NCBI GenBank assembly: GCA_026986455.1
Contig: JALSON010000022.1
Coordinates: forward strand, 1-5,486
Source of the DNA: Thermococcaceae archaeon
Lineage (GTDB): Archaea > Methanobacteriota_B > Thermococci > Thermococcales > Thermococcaceae
Length of the DNA stretch: 5,486 bases
Direction: 5' to 3'
The translations under genes were made by a program, and so were the position numbers. Each line of letters opens with the position of its first letter. The stretch's first letter is position 1. Below, in pieces: positions 1 through 5,321 of this stretch. The notes under the pieces are model-generated. The model saw nothing but the letters and a program-made list of their open reading frames with translations, did no database searches and had not been told where the DNA came from.

Positions 1-1
1 G

Positions 2-589
2 TTAAAGCACGCTCCTGAGGAGATACGCCGCACCTATTGCCACCGCCCAGTAGCCGCTGTTCCATCTGAGGACTTTGTAGCCATCAAGCGGCGGAACCGG
101 CAGGAGGTTGAAGAAGGCCAGCCAGAGGTTTATGCTTGCGGTGAACCTCAGCACCGCCCACGGCATCGTGTATGGCGCCAGATAGTACCTCGCAATGAGT
201 CCAGCCACTGTTCCAACGGCTATATTCGTAAGCGGGCCGGAGAGGCTTATCCTGCCGTAGGCTTCCCTGTCGTCCCAGAACTGATATGGAGCGTAGATAT
301 AAACCGCCCCGAGAGCAGCGAAGACCCACGACTGCCCTGTGGTGAGCTTTGTCAGTATGCCGATCCCTAAGGCGAGGGCTATACCCATATCCCATCTTCT
401 GTAGAATGCGACATAGCCATATTTCCTCGCCACCTGCCGGTGGGCAAGTTCGTGGAAGACGAAGGCGGTGAGCACAGCCGGGATAACATAGGGTATGAGG
501 CCGGCCTCAAAATTTGAGAATATAAATACCAGAACCACAAAGGACACGAGCAGATCCTCAAGCTCCTGCTGCCGGCTCGGAGGGTTCAT
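2..589 (-). CDS. Site-2 protease-like membrane metalloprotease (peptidase M50 family)
   Basis: A 195-residue multi-pass membrane protein, complete from ATG to TAA. The zinc site HELAH is at residues 46-50 inside a hydrophobic segment, giving two histidine ligands and the catalytic glutamate E47. A GPLTN motif follows at 118-122, and NLLPVPPLDG at 161-170 supplies the third ligand, D169. These three elements in this order define the site-2 protease (M50) family, which cuts substrates within or beside the membrane. About six or seven hydrophobic segments are visible (near 12-28, 31-50, 67-80, 85-101, 117-137, 143-162 and 180-192). No PDZ or CBS domain is present, so this is a minimal family member. 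The start is supported by GAGGTGA seven bases upstream, and the ATG overlaps the stop of the KH gene as ATGA, so the two are probably translated together. The substrate cannot be told from the sequence. Confidence 0.9.
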   Translation of the reverse strand: MNPPSRQQELEDLLVSFVVLVFIFSNFEAGLIPYVIPAVLTAFVFHELAHRQVARKYGYVAFYRRWDMGIALALGIGILTKLTTGQSWVFAALGAVYIYAPYQFWDDREAYGRISLSGPLTNIAVGTVAGLIARYYLAPYTMPWAVLRFTASINLWLAFFNLLPVPPLDGYKVLRWNSGYWAVAIGAAYLLRSVL

Positions 590-771
590 CTACCCTTCAC
601 CTCAATCCTCCTGCCGAGAACCAGCTCTGCGGCTTTGACCGCCGTTCCTCCGCTCCCAACCGCTATCTTGACCTGATCTCTGGGAACATAAACGGTTATT
701 TTATCCTCCCCGTATTCAATCTCTATAATCTCCACACGAAGCATTTTCTCAAGTCTTTCTTTTATCTCCAT
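586..771 (-). CDS. Small stand-alone KH-domain protein, NusA KH2-like
   Basis: A 61-residue protein that is essentially one KH domain. Residues 1-12 form a charged helix, 13-30 two beta strands (ending TVYVP), and RDQVKIAVGSGGTAVKAAEL at 31-50 is the helix-loop-helix with the GXXG loop GSGG at 39-42, followed by the strand RRIEV. The pattern resembles the last KH domain of archaeal and bacterial NusA, so RNA or single-stranded DNA binding is likely; this is inferred from the motif alone. The loop carries Ser-Gly where NusA-type domains usually have a lysine. Two ATGs are possible, at 777 and 771. I chose 771 because GGGGAT lies six bases upstream of it and a leader of about eight bases would fit the TATA box. 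The stop overlaps the M50 protease start by ATGA. The partner and target are unknown. Confidence 0.75.
   Translation of the reverse strand: MEIKERLEKMLRVEIIEIEYGEDKITVYVPRDQVKIAVGSGGTAVKAAELVLGRRIEVKGR
597..603 (-). promoter_or_regulatory. Ribosome binding site of the M50 protease gene
   Basis: GAGGTGA on the minus strand lies seven bases before the ATG at 589, inside the last codons of the KH gene. It closely matches the archaeal GGAGGTGA consensus, fixes the protease start, and lets ribosomes load or reinitiate at the ATGA junction. Confidence 0.75.
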
Positions 772-800
772 GAGCATCCCCGATAAAACTCGGAGGAAAG

Positions 801-810
801 AAATATAAAT
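801..810 (-). promoter_or_regulatory. Probable TATA box for the KH-M50 operon
   Basis: The minus strand reads ATTTATATTT here, a good match to an archaeal TATA box, about 35 bases before the chosen KH start at 771. Transcription would begin near 779, leaving a leader of only a few bases. A second AT-rich box, GATATATG, lies farther upstream near 828-836 and could be an alternative. Confidence 0.55.
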
Positions 811-991
811 GTAACTCTGGTTCCCATCATATATCGAGGGGTACTCTTGAGGGAATTTACTCTAAGGAGCTTGCTCACATACGGACATTCAGGCAAACAA
901 AATGCACAAACAAAAACATTATGGGAACTAAAAGAAAAATGTAACGAAATCAGCCTGGACAGCTGTGGTGTGCTGCCATTCCTTAGGCATC
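811..991. other. Intergenic stretch between the zinc-ribbon and KH genes
   Basis: No supportable gene was found on either strand. The open frames crossing it have no recognisable protein pattern and run antisense to, or out of frame with, the zinc-ribbon gene. It contains T-rich tracts on the minus strand (908-939) and the upstream promoter region of the KH gene. I looked for C/D-box guide RNA motifs and found no convincing C and D box pair. Confidence 0.5.
908..939 (-). terminator. T-rich archaeal terminator after the zinc-ribbon gene
   Basis: Read on the minus strand, about 53 bases after the zinc-ribbon stop, there are two T-rich tracts: TTTTTCTTTT (930-939) and GTTTTTGTTT (908-917). Archaeal RNA polymerase commonly terminates at such tracts without a hairpin, and no clear hairpin precedes them. 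Confidence 0.5.
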
Positions 992-1168
992 TCAGTCGAA
1001 GTCCCAGATTGTCCTCCCTTTGTAGAACATCATAACATAGCCGCAGTTCCTGCAGATGACTATCTTGACTTTGTGGGCCGTAAAGCCCCATTTGCTGTCG
1101 AGCTTTCCCTCCTCAACCTTAAAATTCGTTCCCCTGCAGAGGGGGCACTCAAGATGCATGCGCTCCAT
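992..1168 (-). CDS. Small zinc-ribbon protein, 58 residues
   Basis: Reading the minus strand from the ATG at 1168 to the TGA at 994-992 gives a 58-residue protein with two Cys-x-x-Cys knuckles: CPLC at residues 8-11 and CRNC at 39-42. Each is followed by residues typical of a zinc ribbon (CRNCGYV). The stretch between them, including GKLDSKWGFTAHKVK (21-35), and the C-terminal YKGRTIWDFD resemble small Thermococcales zinc-ribbon proteins annotated as predicted nucleic-acid-binding proteins; that resemblance is from memory. GGTGGT lies three bases before the ATG, and a TATA box lies at 1199-1205, so the gene has its own promoter. A second in-frame ATG at 1159 is possible but too far from the ribosome site. 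A zinc-binding fold is well supported; a nucleic-acid or protein partner is only inferred. Confidence 0.85.
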   Translation of the reverse strand: MERMHLECPLCRGTNFKVEEGKLDSKWGFTAHKVKIVICRNCGYVMMFYKGRTIWDFD

Positions 1169-1171
1169 GAG

Positions 1172-1177
1172 ACCACC
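1172..1177 (-). promoter_or_regulatory. Ribosome binding site of the zinc-ribbon gene
   Basis: GGTGGT (then CTC) on the minus strand, close to the GGTGATC consensus, sits directly before the ATG at 1168. It favours this start over the internal ATG at 1159. Confidence 0.55.
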
Positions 1178-1198
1178 GTAGTTTCATTACAATTAACC

Positions 1199-1205
1199 TA
1201 TAAAA
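1199..1205 (-). promoter_or_regulatory. Probable TATA box of the zinc-ribbon gene
   Basis: The minus strand reads TTTTATA, preceded by the purine-rich stretch AAAAAAGAAAAACG, which could act as a BRE. Its centre is about 34 bases before the ATG at 1168, so transcription would start near 1176 with a leader of about eight bases. It lies in the gap after the TraB gene. Confidence 0.6.
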
Positions 1206-1268
1206 CGTTTTTCTTTTTTGAGTGTGTACAGATTGTTGATGCTCTCAGAGGATACGCTTAAGCAAGCC

Positions 1269-1961
1269 TCAAACATAAAACTCAACCGGATGATACCTCT
1301 TTTTTGAGTTGAGAATCCTCTCGATGCCGGTCTTGTGCCCCAGCCCGACCACAGCAACAACCCGGGGCTTTTTAATTCCATGCCCCCTGAGGGAGTCCAC
1401 AATGGAGATGAGATTCCTCGCCATGATTTCGTTCCTCTCCTCCACGAGAATGCGGTGTAGATATGGATACCTCCTTTTGAACTGCACCATCATCGCCCTG
1501 TACTCCCTCATAACATCTACATCCCTCCTTTCCCCCGGCCCCAGAGGCATAAAAACCGCTAAGCTCTCAAGCAGGAGCAGAAGCTTTTCCCTCGCCGGTG
1601 CGTTGAGAATCTTCGCCATTATCAGGCTGATATCCTCATCTATCAGAAAAAGGGGGATGCCCAGTTCCTCCGCGAGATTTATGGCCTCCTCCATCTCTCC
1701 ACCGGGCATCATGCCGAACTCTTCTCCCAGCTTCTCCTCTACCCGGGCAAGGATGTAGGCCACAAAACCCCTGCGCCCGAGTTTTAATGCTTCCTCAAAA
1801 CCCATTCTCTGCTTTGATTTCATCGATAGGAACCTCGGCCTGTCAAGCTCCACGGCAATCCCGTGGGGTTTCTCCTCAAGAATGATCCTCCTGACTCTCT
1901 CCCTGCTCTCCGGCGAAACATGCATCGTCCCGATAACCTTAACGTACCGAAGATAGCTCAT
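1269..1961 (-). CDS. TraB-family protein (short form)
   Basis: A 230-residue protein with the hallmarks of the TraB/PrgY fold: GTMH at residues 11-14 after the first strand, ELDRPR at 38-43, EERNEIMA at 175-182, and VGLGHKTGI at 205-213 near the C-terminus. The conserved Gly/His/Glu/Arg residues resemble those of the wider TIKI/EreA-like superfamily, in which they form a putative catalytic site; no substrate is established here. Many archaeal members carry an extra C-terminal membrane region of well over 100 residues. This protein stops just after the TraB domain and has no clear membrane helix, so it is probably cytosolic. I chose the ATG at 1961 rather than the in-frame GTG at 1970, because that GTG lies inside the ribosome site GGTGA. 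The start is within the RNase Z gene, 23 bases before its end, so the two are probably co-transcribed. Confidence 0.85.
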   Translation of the reverse strand: MSYLRYVKVIGTMHVSPESRERVRRIILEEKPHGIAVELDRPRFLSMKSKQRMGFEEALKLGRRGFVAYILARVEEKLGEEFGMMPGGEMEEAINLAEELGIPLFLIDEDISLIMAKILNAPAREKLLLLLESLAVFMPLGPGERRDVDVMREYRAMMVQFKRRYPYLHRILVEERNEIMARNLISIVDSLRGHGIKKPRVVAVVGLGHKTGIERILNSKKRYHPVEFYV

Positions 1962-2862
1962 AGCCCTCACCGCTCAGCCTCACAACATCAAAGTCCCGGG
2001 GTATTATAAACCTGTGCCCGCAGATTTCCTCCGCTCTGGAGGAGTATTCGGTAAAGCTGTATCTCGGCGCCCGATGAAAGAGAGCTAAAAGTTTTGCCTT
2101 TGTTTTTTCGGCCATTCCGCATGCCTCCTCCACGGTCGTATGATAGCTCTCCCCTCTGTCCTCCGGGCTCAGATAGGTGGCCTCATGGATGAGCAGATCA
2201 GCCTTTTCTCCGAACAGCCTGACCCGCTCGCACGGCTCGGTATCGCCTGTATAAACAACCTTAACCCCCCTCCTTTTTGGCCCTGTGACATCCTCCAGAC
2301 GGATTACACGGCCGTTTACCTCTATCCTCCCCTCCCTCTCAAGCTTTCCGAGAATCGGTCCTTCGCTAAGCCCGTATTCAGCGAGCTTTTCCGGGAGGAA
2401 CTTCCCCCTCCGATCGTTTTCTCTGAAAACATAGCCCAGGGCAGGGATGCCATGCTCCACCTTGAAGCTCCATATTTCATATCCCCCGAACTTCAACCTC
2501 GCCTCGCCAAGCTCGTGCACATGAATCGGAAAATCCGGCCTGAAAAATCCGCTCTTCAGGAAGTTCTGGATGAACTCGAAGGTGTATTTTGGCCCGTAGA
2601 TGTGGAGCGGTTTCTTCCTCTTCCAGAGGGTCATGGTCTGGATCATGGCCATCAATCCGAGGTAGTGGTCGCCGTGGAAGTGAGTTATGAAGATCTTCTC
2701 AATCCTCATGGGGCTAAGCCTTGCCGTATTGAGCTGCCTCATTGTCCCCTCGCCTGCATCGAACAGGATTATCTCACCGTTATATCTGAGGGCGATTGAT
2801 GGAACGTTCCTTTCCTTTGTGGGCATGATGCCGCCGGTGCCGAGGAAGATAACTTCAAGCAT
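1939..2862 (-). CDS. rnz: Ribonuclease Z (tRNA 3'-processing endonuclease)
   Basis: A 307-residue metallo-beta-lactamase-fold nuclease that cuts the 3' trailer from tRNA precursors. The N-terminus MLEVIFLGTGG is the family's usual opening. The metal-binding signature HFHGDH is at 61-66; further ligands are H137 (in VEHGIP), D207 (in YTGDT) and H263. HEATY at 226-230 and HTT at 241-243 are also typical, and residues 154-196 (including EGPILGKL and the GP before KVVYTGDT) match the standard short-form RNase Z insert. The length fits the short, dimeric form. One deviation: the last histidine sits in LFHRAPRY, where many members have LTH followed by a Ser and an aromatic-Arg-Tyr block; the ligand is kept. 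There is no ribosome site before the ATG. A TATA box about 26 bases upstream places the transcript start at or next to the ATG, so the mRNA is probably leaderless. TraB follows with overlap. Confidence 0.95.
   Translation of the reverse strand: MLEVIFLGTGGIMPTKERNVPSIALRYNGEIILFDAGEGTMRQLNTARLSPMRIEKIFITHFHGDHYLGLMAMIQTMTLWKRKKPLHIYGPKYTFEFIQNFLKSGFFRPDFPIHVHELGEARLKFGGYEIWSFKVEHGIPALGYVFRENDRRGKFLPEKLAEYGLSEGPILGKLEREGRIEVNGRVIRLEDVTGPKRRGVKVVYTGDTEPCERVRLFGEKADLLIHEATYLSPEDRGESYHTTVEEACGMAEKTKAKLLALFHRAPRYSFTEYSSRAEEICGHRFIIPRDFDVVRLSGEGYELSSVR
1967..1971 (-). promoter_or_regulatory. Ribosome binding site that decides the TraB start
   Basis: GGTGA on the minus strand, five bases before the ATG at 1961 and inside the RNase Z coding region. 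The upstream in-frame GTG at 1970 is part of this element and so is unlikely to be the real start. Confidence 0.7.
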
Positions 2863-2884
2863 GATTTTTAATCCGTGGGGTGTA

Positions 2885-2892
2885 ATAATAAA
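2885..2892 (-). promoter_or_regulatory. Probable TATA box giving a leaderless RNase Z transcript
   Basis: TTTATTAT on the minus strand is centred about 26 bases before the RNase Z ATG at 2862, the usual archaeal distance from TATA box to first transcribed base. It lies just after the stop codon of the upstream surface-protein gene, so the two transcription units adjoin. The same T-rich stretch might weakly terminate the upstream transcript. Confidence 0.55.
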
Positions 2893-2894
2893 GG

Positions 2895-4064
2895 TTATCG
2901 TTTGAACCGGAGCATGATAATGAGCAGTCCAATTATAGATGTCACACTCAGGGAGAGGGAAATTAGGGGGATATAACTTCTCTCCTCAGGTTTCCAGAAA
3001 TCTTCCCCGGATGTGTAGATATCGATGGAATAGACATCCTTTTCATCGACCCCTTCGAGGAGCATAAAAGGAGAGGCAGAGGTAAATCCTGTGAAAACAT
3101 CAAGATAATAACCATCTCCCGGGGAATTTCGTCTCCCAACCGAAACATAACCACCGCTAAAGCTTATCTCAACCACCTGTGGGCCGGGAATAAGCGTCCC
3201 CTGACACTTCTTCAGGTGTTTTGAAGATATACATACCTTGCCATTTCTTACATAAATTTTGGCCTCTCTGTAGCCCGGAGTTCCATGAAAACGCAGCAAG
3301 GTTATATCTCCTCCATCATAAAAGAATTCGAGGCTTATCTTAAACTCTCTGAAAGGTCCCCAGTATCCGAACAAATGGGTAAAGTTCCTGAAAATTGCAA
3401 TGTATTCCTCCCTCATCCTTTCTCCAACAGGTGCCACTGCATAGGCATAAACCTCAAAATCTTCCCAGCCCTCAATCTTCAGGCTTATATCTCCAGATAG
3501 GCTGGGGCTTCGGGAGTCAATGAACCAGATGTTCTTAGAGATATGTTGTGGCTTAATGGTGGTGTTGATAGCATCTGACTCCAGCTGAACCCTCAAATTT
3601 GCAGAGGATACTGGGGTTCCATTTCCTGTGAGCGTGTGGGAGGTTATATAAATGCCGGCAATCTGCCATGGAGAGCTTATCCTGAAGGTGCTACCTCGTT
3701 TCTCCGCTCTTATCAGGACAAGTCTCTTTTGCCATGTGTATAGTCTTCCGACTACATGCATGTCAAGGTTGATCCTGGGAGTCAGATTAAATTTAACTAT
3801 GCAGGGTGCGATTAATAAAACCGAAATATTCCCTCCAACATGCGGCTCAAGGTCAATACTTCCACTGGGTAACGAAAGAGCTTTAACGCTGCTTCCCGTG
3901 CTCCAGTTCAGAATCAGAACTGCCTTACCAGAACAGCTGGAGGTGTAGTTCACATAAATATGCTCGAATATGTATCCCGGTGGAACCTCCATGTTCTGAA
4001 GGGAACTCCAAGCAGATACAAGAGGCAGAGAGAGCACCAGAAATAGCATGCAGAACTTTTTCAC
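2895..4064 (-). CDS. Secreted, C-terminally anchored surface protein of unknown function (intact family member)
   Basis: Not a family I recognise. The 389-residue protein starts with a clear signal peptide (MKKF then a hydrophobic core to about residue 18, VSA) and ends with one membrane helix (about 365-385) and a short basic tail, RFKR. This makes a type I membrane protein facing outward. Between them are beta-rich segments: residues 30-95 (with C44 and C88), about 100-215, and about 235-350, the last resembling a LamG/concanavalin-like sandwich with C278 and C287. The cysteine pairs could form disulfides outside the cell. Several N-x-S/T sites are present. The start codon is GTG, supported by AGGAGG eight bases upstream. 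It overlaps the stop of the gene before it by one base (TAGTG). The broken upstream gene has the same layout and is a paralogue. Base composition looks more AT-rich than in the RNase Z and TraB genes. Confidence 0.8.
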   Translation of the reverse strand: MKKFCMLFLVLSLPLVSAWSSLQNMEVPPGYIFEHIYVNYTSSCSGKAVLILNWSTGSSVKALSLPSGSIDLEPHVGGNISVLLIAPCIVKFNLTPRINLDMHVVGRLYTWQKRLVLIRAEKRGSTFRISSPWQIAGIYITSHTLTGNGTPVSSANLRVQLESDAINTTIKPQHISKNIWFIDSRSPSLSGDISLKIEGWEDFEVYAYAVAPVGERMREEYIAIFRNFTHLFGYWGPFREFKISLEFFYDGGDITLLRFHGTPGYREAKIYVRNGKVCISSKHLKKCQGTLIPGPQVVEISFSGGYVSVGRRNSPGDGYYLDVFTGFTSASPFMLLEGVDEKDVYSIDIYTSGEDFWKPEERSYIPLISLSLSVTSIIGLLIIMLRFKR

Positions 4065-4900
4065 TATCTCAGCCTCCTCAGGTTTAACAGTATGTAGAGA
4101 ATCAGAGCGGCCGCCGATAATGCGAGGGCGATATCTGTTTTTCTCTCATCAGATGGCACCACGTAGTAGTTCGGATTCCTCCTGAGGCTGGCGTCGAAGC
4201 TGAGGACATCAACGCCTTTTCCTGCATACCAGAGCCTTATGCCGGAATCTACTTCGAGACTCTTGACGATATAAACATCATCAACCAGTATATCCAGATA
4301 TCGCCTTCCATCGGGACTTCTGCTCAGTGAGAGCCGCAAATCATGAATACCGTTCGCAGGAATTTCTACACAGCTCTTTTTTCTCCATTTGCTAGGAATA
4401 TGCAGTTCAGCACAGGCTTTGTTGTCCCTAATATAAACCCATGAATCCTTACCGGATATAAAATCAAAAGTCAAAATTTTTCCTTTTCCGGAAAACCAAA
4501 TCTTGATCGTACCCTGATCCCATGTTACACCTCTCAAGGGAAGTATAAAATATATGAGGTCATTCTTTTTATAGAGCAAATCTGTGTTGACAGGTTTTAC
4601 CTCTGAAATATAATATGCCCTTGCTTCAATGCCAGTATTGGATGGAACATTAAGCATTAACTCGACTTTTCCACTTGCATTTTCACCCGGAATCCATAAC
4701 CATCCCTTTCTCTCTGGAACCGTGAAGTTTTTTCTTCCACCACTCCACTTTATTACTCCATGAACTTTCTCTCCCCGATAGTTGTAAAGTCTAAGCCTCA
4801 TTCCCAGAAGCTTTCCAGATGTATTGAGGCGGATGAGTGGATGGGGATCCTTCACAATATCCAATCCATGCACTTTCAATGCTTTGGTTTGTTCTAACAT
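4064..4900 (-). CDS. C-terminal part of the frameshifted surface protein
   Basis: A 278-residue frame from the ATG at 4900 to the TAG at 4066-4064. About the first 12 residues are probably out-of-frame noise. Family-like sequence starts around DIVKDPHPLIRL (14-25), runs through a beta region (to about 105), then a LamG-like region (about 115-240) with C163 and C177, and ends in a membrane helix (about 256-273) and the tail NLRRLR. It has no signal peptide, so on its own it would probably not be exported. A weak GGTATC six bases or fewer before the ATG could allow some reinitiation, but it is a poor site. The frame is closed upstream by a TAA at 4927-4925. Confidence 0.65.
   Translation of the reverse strand: MLEQTKALKVHGLDIVKDPHPLIRLNTSGKLLGMRLRLYNYRGEKVHGVIKWSGGRKNFTVPERKGWLWIPGENASGKVELMLNVPSNTGIEARAYYISEVKPVNTDLLYKKNDLIYFILPLRGVTWDQGTIKIWFSGKGKILTFDFISGKDSWVYIRDNKACAELHIPSKWRKKSCVEIPANGIHDLRLSLSRSPDGRRYLDILVDDVYIVKSLEVDSGIRLWYAGKGVDVLSFDASLRRNPNYYVVPSDERKTDIALALSAAALILYILLNLRRLR
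4073..4078 (-). promoter_or_regulatory. Ribosome binding site supporting a GTG start
   Basis: AGGAGG on the minus strand lies eight bases before the GTG at 4064 and inside the last codons of the upstream paralogue. It supports GTG rather than the later in-frame ATG (codon 6), which would remove the basic start of the signal peptide. Confidence 0.7.
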
Positions 4901-5321
4901 TGAGATACCTAACTCTGTCGAGATTTATACTGAAATGGAGGAGGTATCTAAGGGGCTCACTCCTGCATGGAACACTAACATTTGCATAGACATCAAATTC
5001 GCCTCTGAGACTGTGCAGAGGAATCACAAACTCCCCCATATGTTTTTGTTTGGGTGTTGATAACCACCTGATGCTAACCTTTCCCCGTTTAGCGACTTCA
5101 TGATACTGAATCACAGAGTAAGAAGCTGAGGCGTTGCATGTTTTATTGGATGCAAATTCCAGTTTGAGCCACACTGCATCATACTCAGGAGGAACTGTGA
5201 CGTGAATCTTAAATTTATTATTTCCCTCCAGCCTTCCATTGATTACCTTCGAAAACTGAAAGGAATAAGCCGGTAGAGCTGAAGCCAGAAAGAGGAGCAT
5301 CAAGACTGCTGCCTTTCTCAT
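4791..5321 (-). CDS. N-terminal part of the frameshifted surface protein
   Basis: As read, this gives 176 residues. Residues 1-20 are a signal peptide (MRK, a hydrophobic core, then a likely cut after AYS). A beta-rich region follows with C62 and C119, which match C44 and C88 of the downstream paralogue. From about residue 152 the sequence becomes unlike the family (IGYCEGSPSTHPP), which I take as out-of-frame tail before the TAG. No membrane anchor remains, so the product, if stable, would be released outside the cell. I chose the ATG at 5321 rather than the in-frame GTG at 5333, because that GTG falls within the ribosome site GGTGGAGGAG. Confidence 0.7.
   Translation of the reverse strand: MRKAAVLMLLFLASALPAYSFQFSKVINGRLEGNNKFKIHVTVPPEYDAVWLKLEFASNKTCNASASYSVIQYHEVAKRGKVSIRWLSTPKQKHMGEFVIPLHSLRGEFDVYANVSVPCRSEPLRYLLHFSINLDRVRYLNVRTNQSIESAWIGYCEGSPSTHPPQYIWKASGNEA

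Larger units (their letters stand above)
4064..5321 (-). pseudogene. Frameshifted paralogue of the anchored surface protein (whole locus)
   Basis: Two overlapping frames together rebuild one protein of roughly 420 residues with the same order of parts as the intact downstream gene: signal peptide, a beta-rich region with a cysteine pair (C62, C119), a second beta region, a LamG-like region with another close cysteine pair, a membrane helix and a basic tail. The first frame alone has the signal peptide and no anchor; the second has the anchor and no signal peptide. A shift of +1 (equivalent to one extra base) between 4924 and 4794 joins them. SINLD in the first part lines up with RINLD in the intact paralogue. 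The cause may be a real mutation, a sequencing error at a short run such as the four G at 4843-4846, or recoding. The ATG at 5321 overlaps the stop of the gene before it as ATGA. Confidence 0.7.

Noticed and set aside
811..991. Possible C/D-box guide RNA in the intergenic stretch
   Set aside because: No proper RTGATGA box paired with a CTGA box at the right spacing was found on either strand.
762..1091. Minus-strand open frame of 109 codons across the zinc-ribbon gene and the intergenic region
   Set aside because: It is out of frame with the zinc-ribbon gene, starts inside it, runs over the KH promoter and has no recognisable protein pattern.
1206..1220. T-run on the plus strand considered as a terminator
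   Set aside because: No plus-strand gene precedes it. On the minus strand it is an A-rich tract just upstream of the zinc-ribbon TATA box.
1240..1250. Small palindrome (CTCTCAGAG) after the TraB stop, considered as a terminator hairpin
   Set aside because: The stem is only four bases and no T-run follows on the minus strand, so it is not a credible terminator.
847..1261. Two plus-strand open frames (847-1035 and 965-1261)
   Set aside because: They are antisense to the zinc-ribbon gene, lack a ribosome site and show no family pattern. Every supported gene is on the minus strand.
1309..1758. Plus-strand frame of 149 codons opposite TraB
   Set aside because: It is serine/arginine-rich, typical of an antisense shadow of a real gene, and TraB on the other strand is well supported.
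2140..2799. Plus-strand frame of 219 codons opposite RNase Z
   Set aside because: Long, but it lies wholly antisense to a clear RNase Z with all metal ligands, and has no motif of its own.
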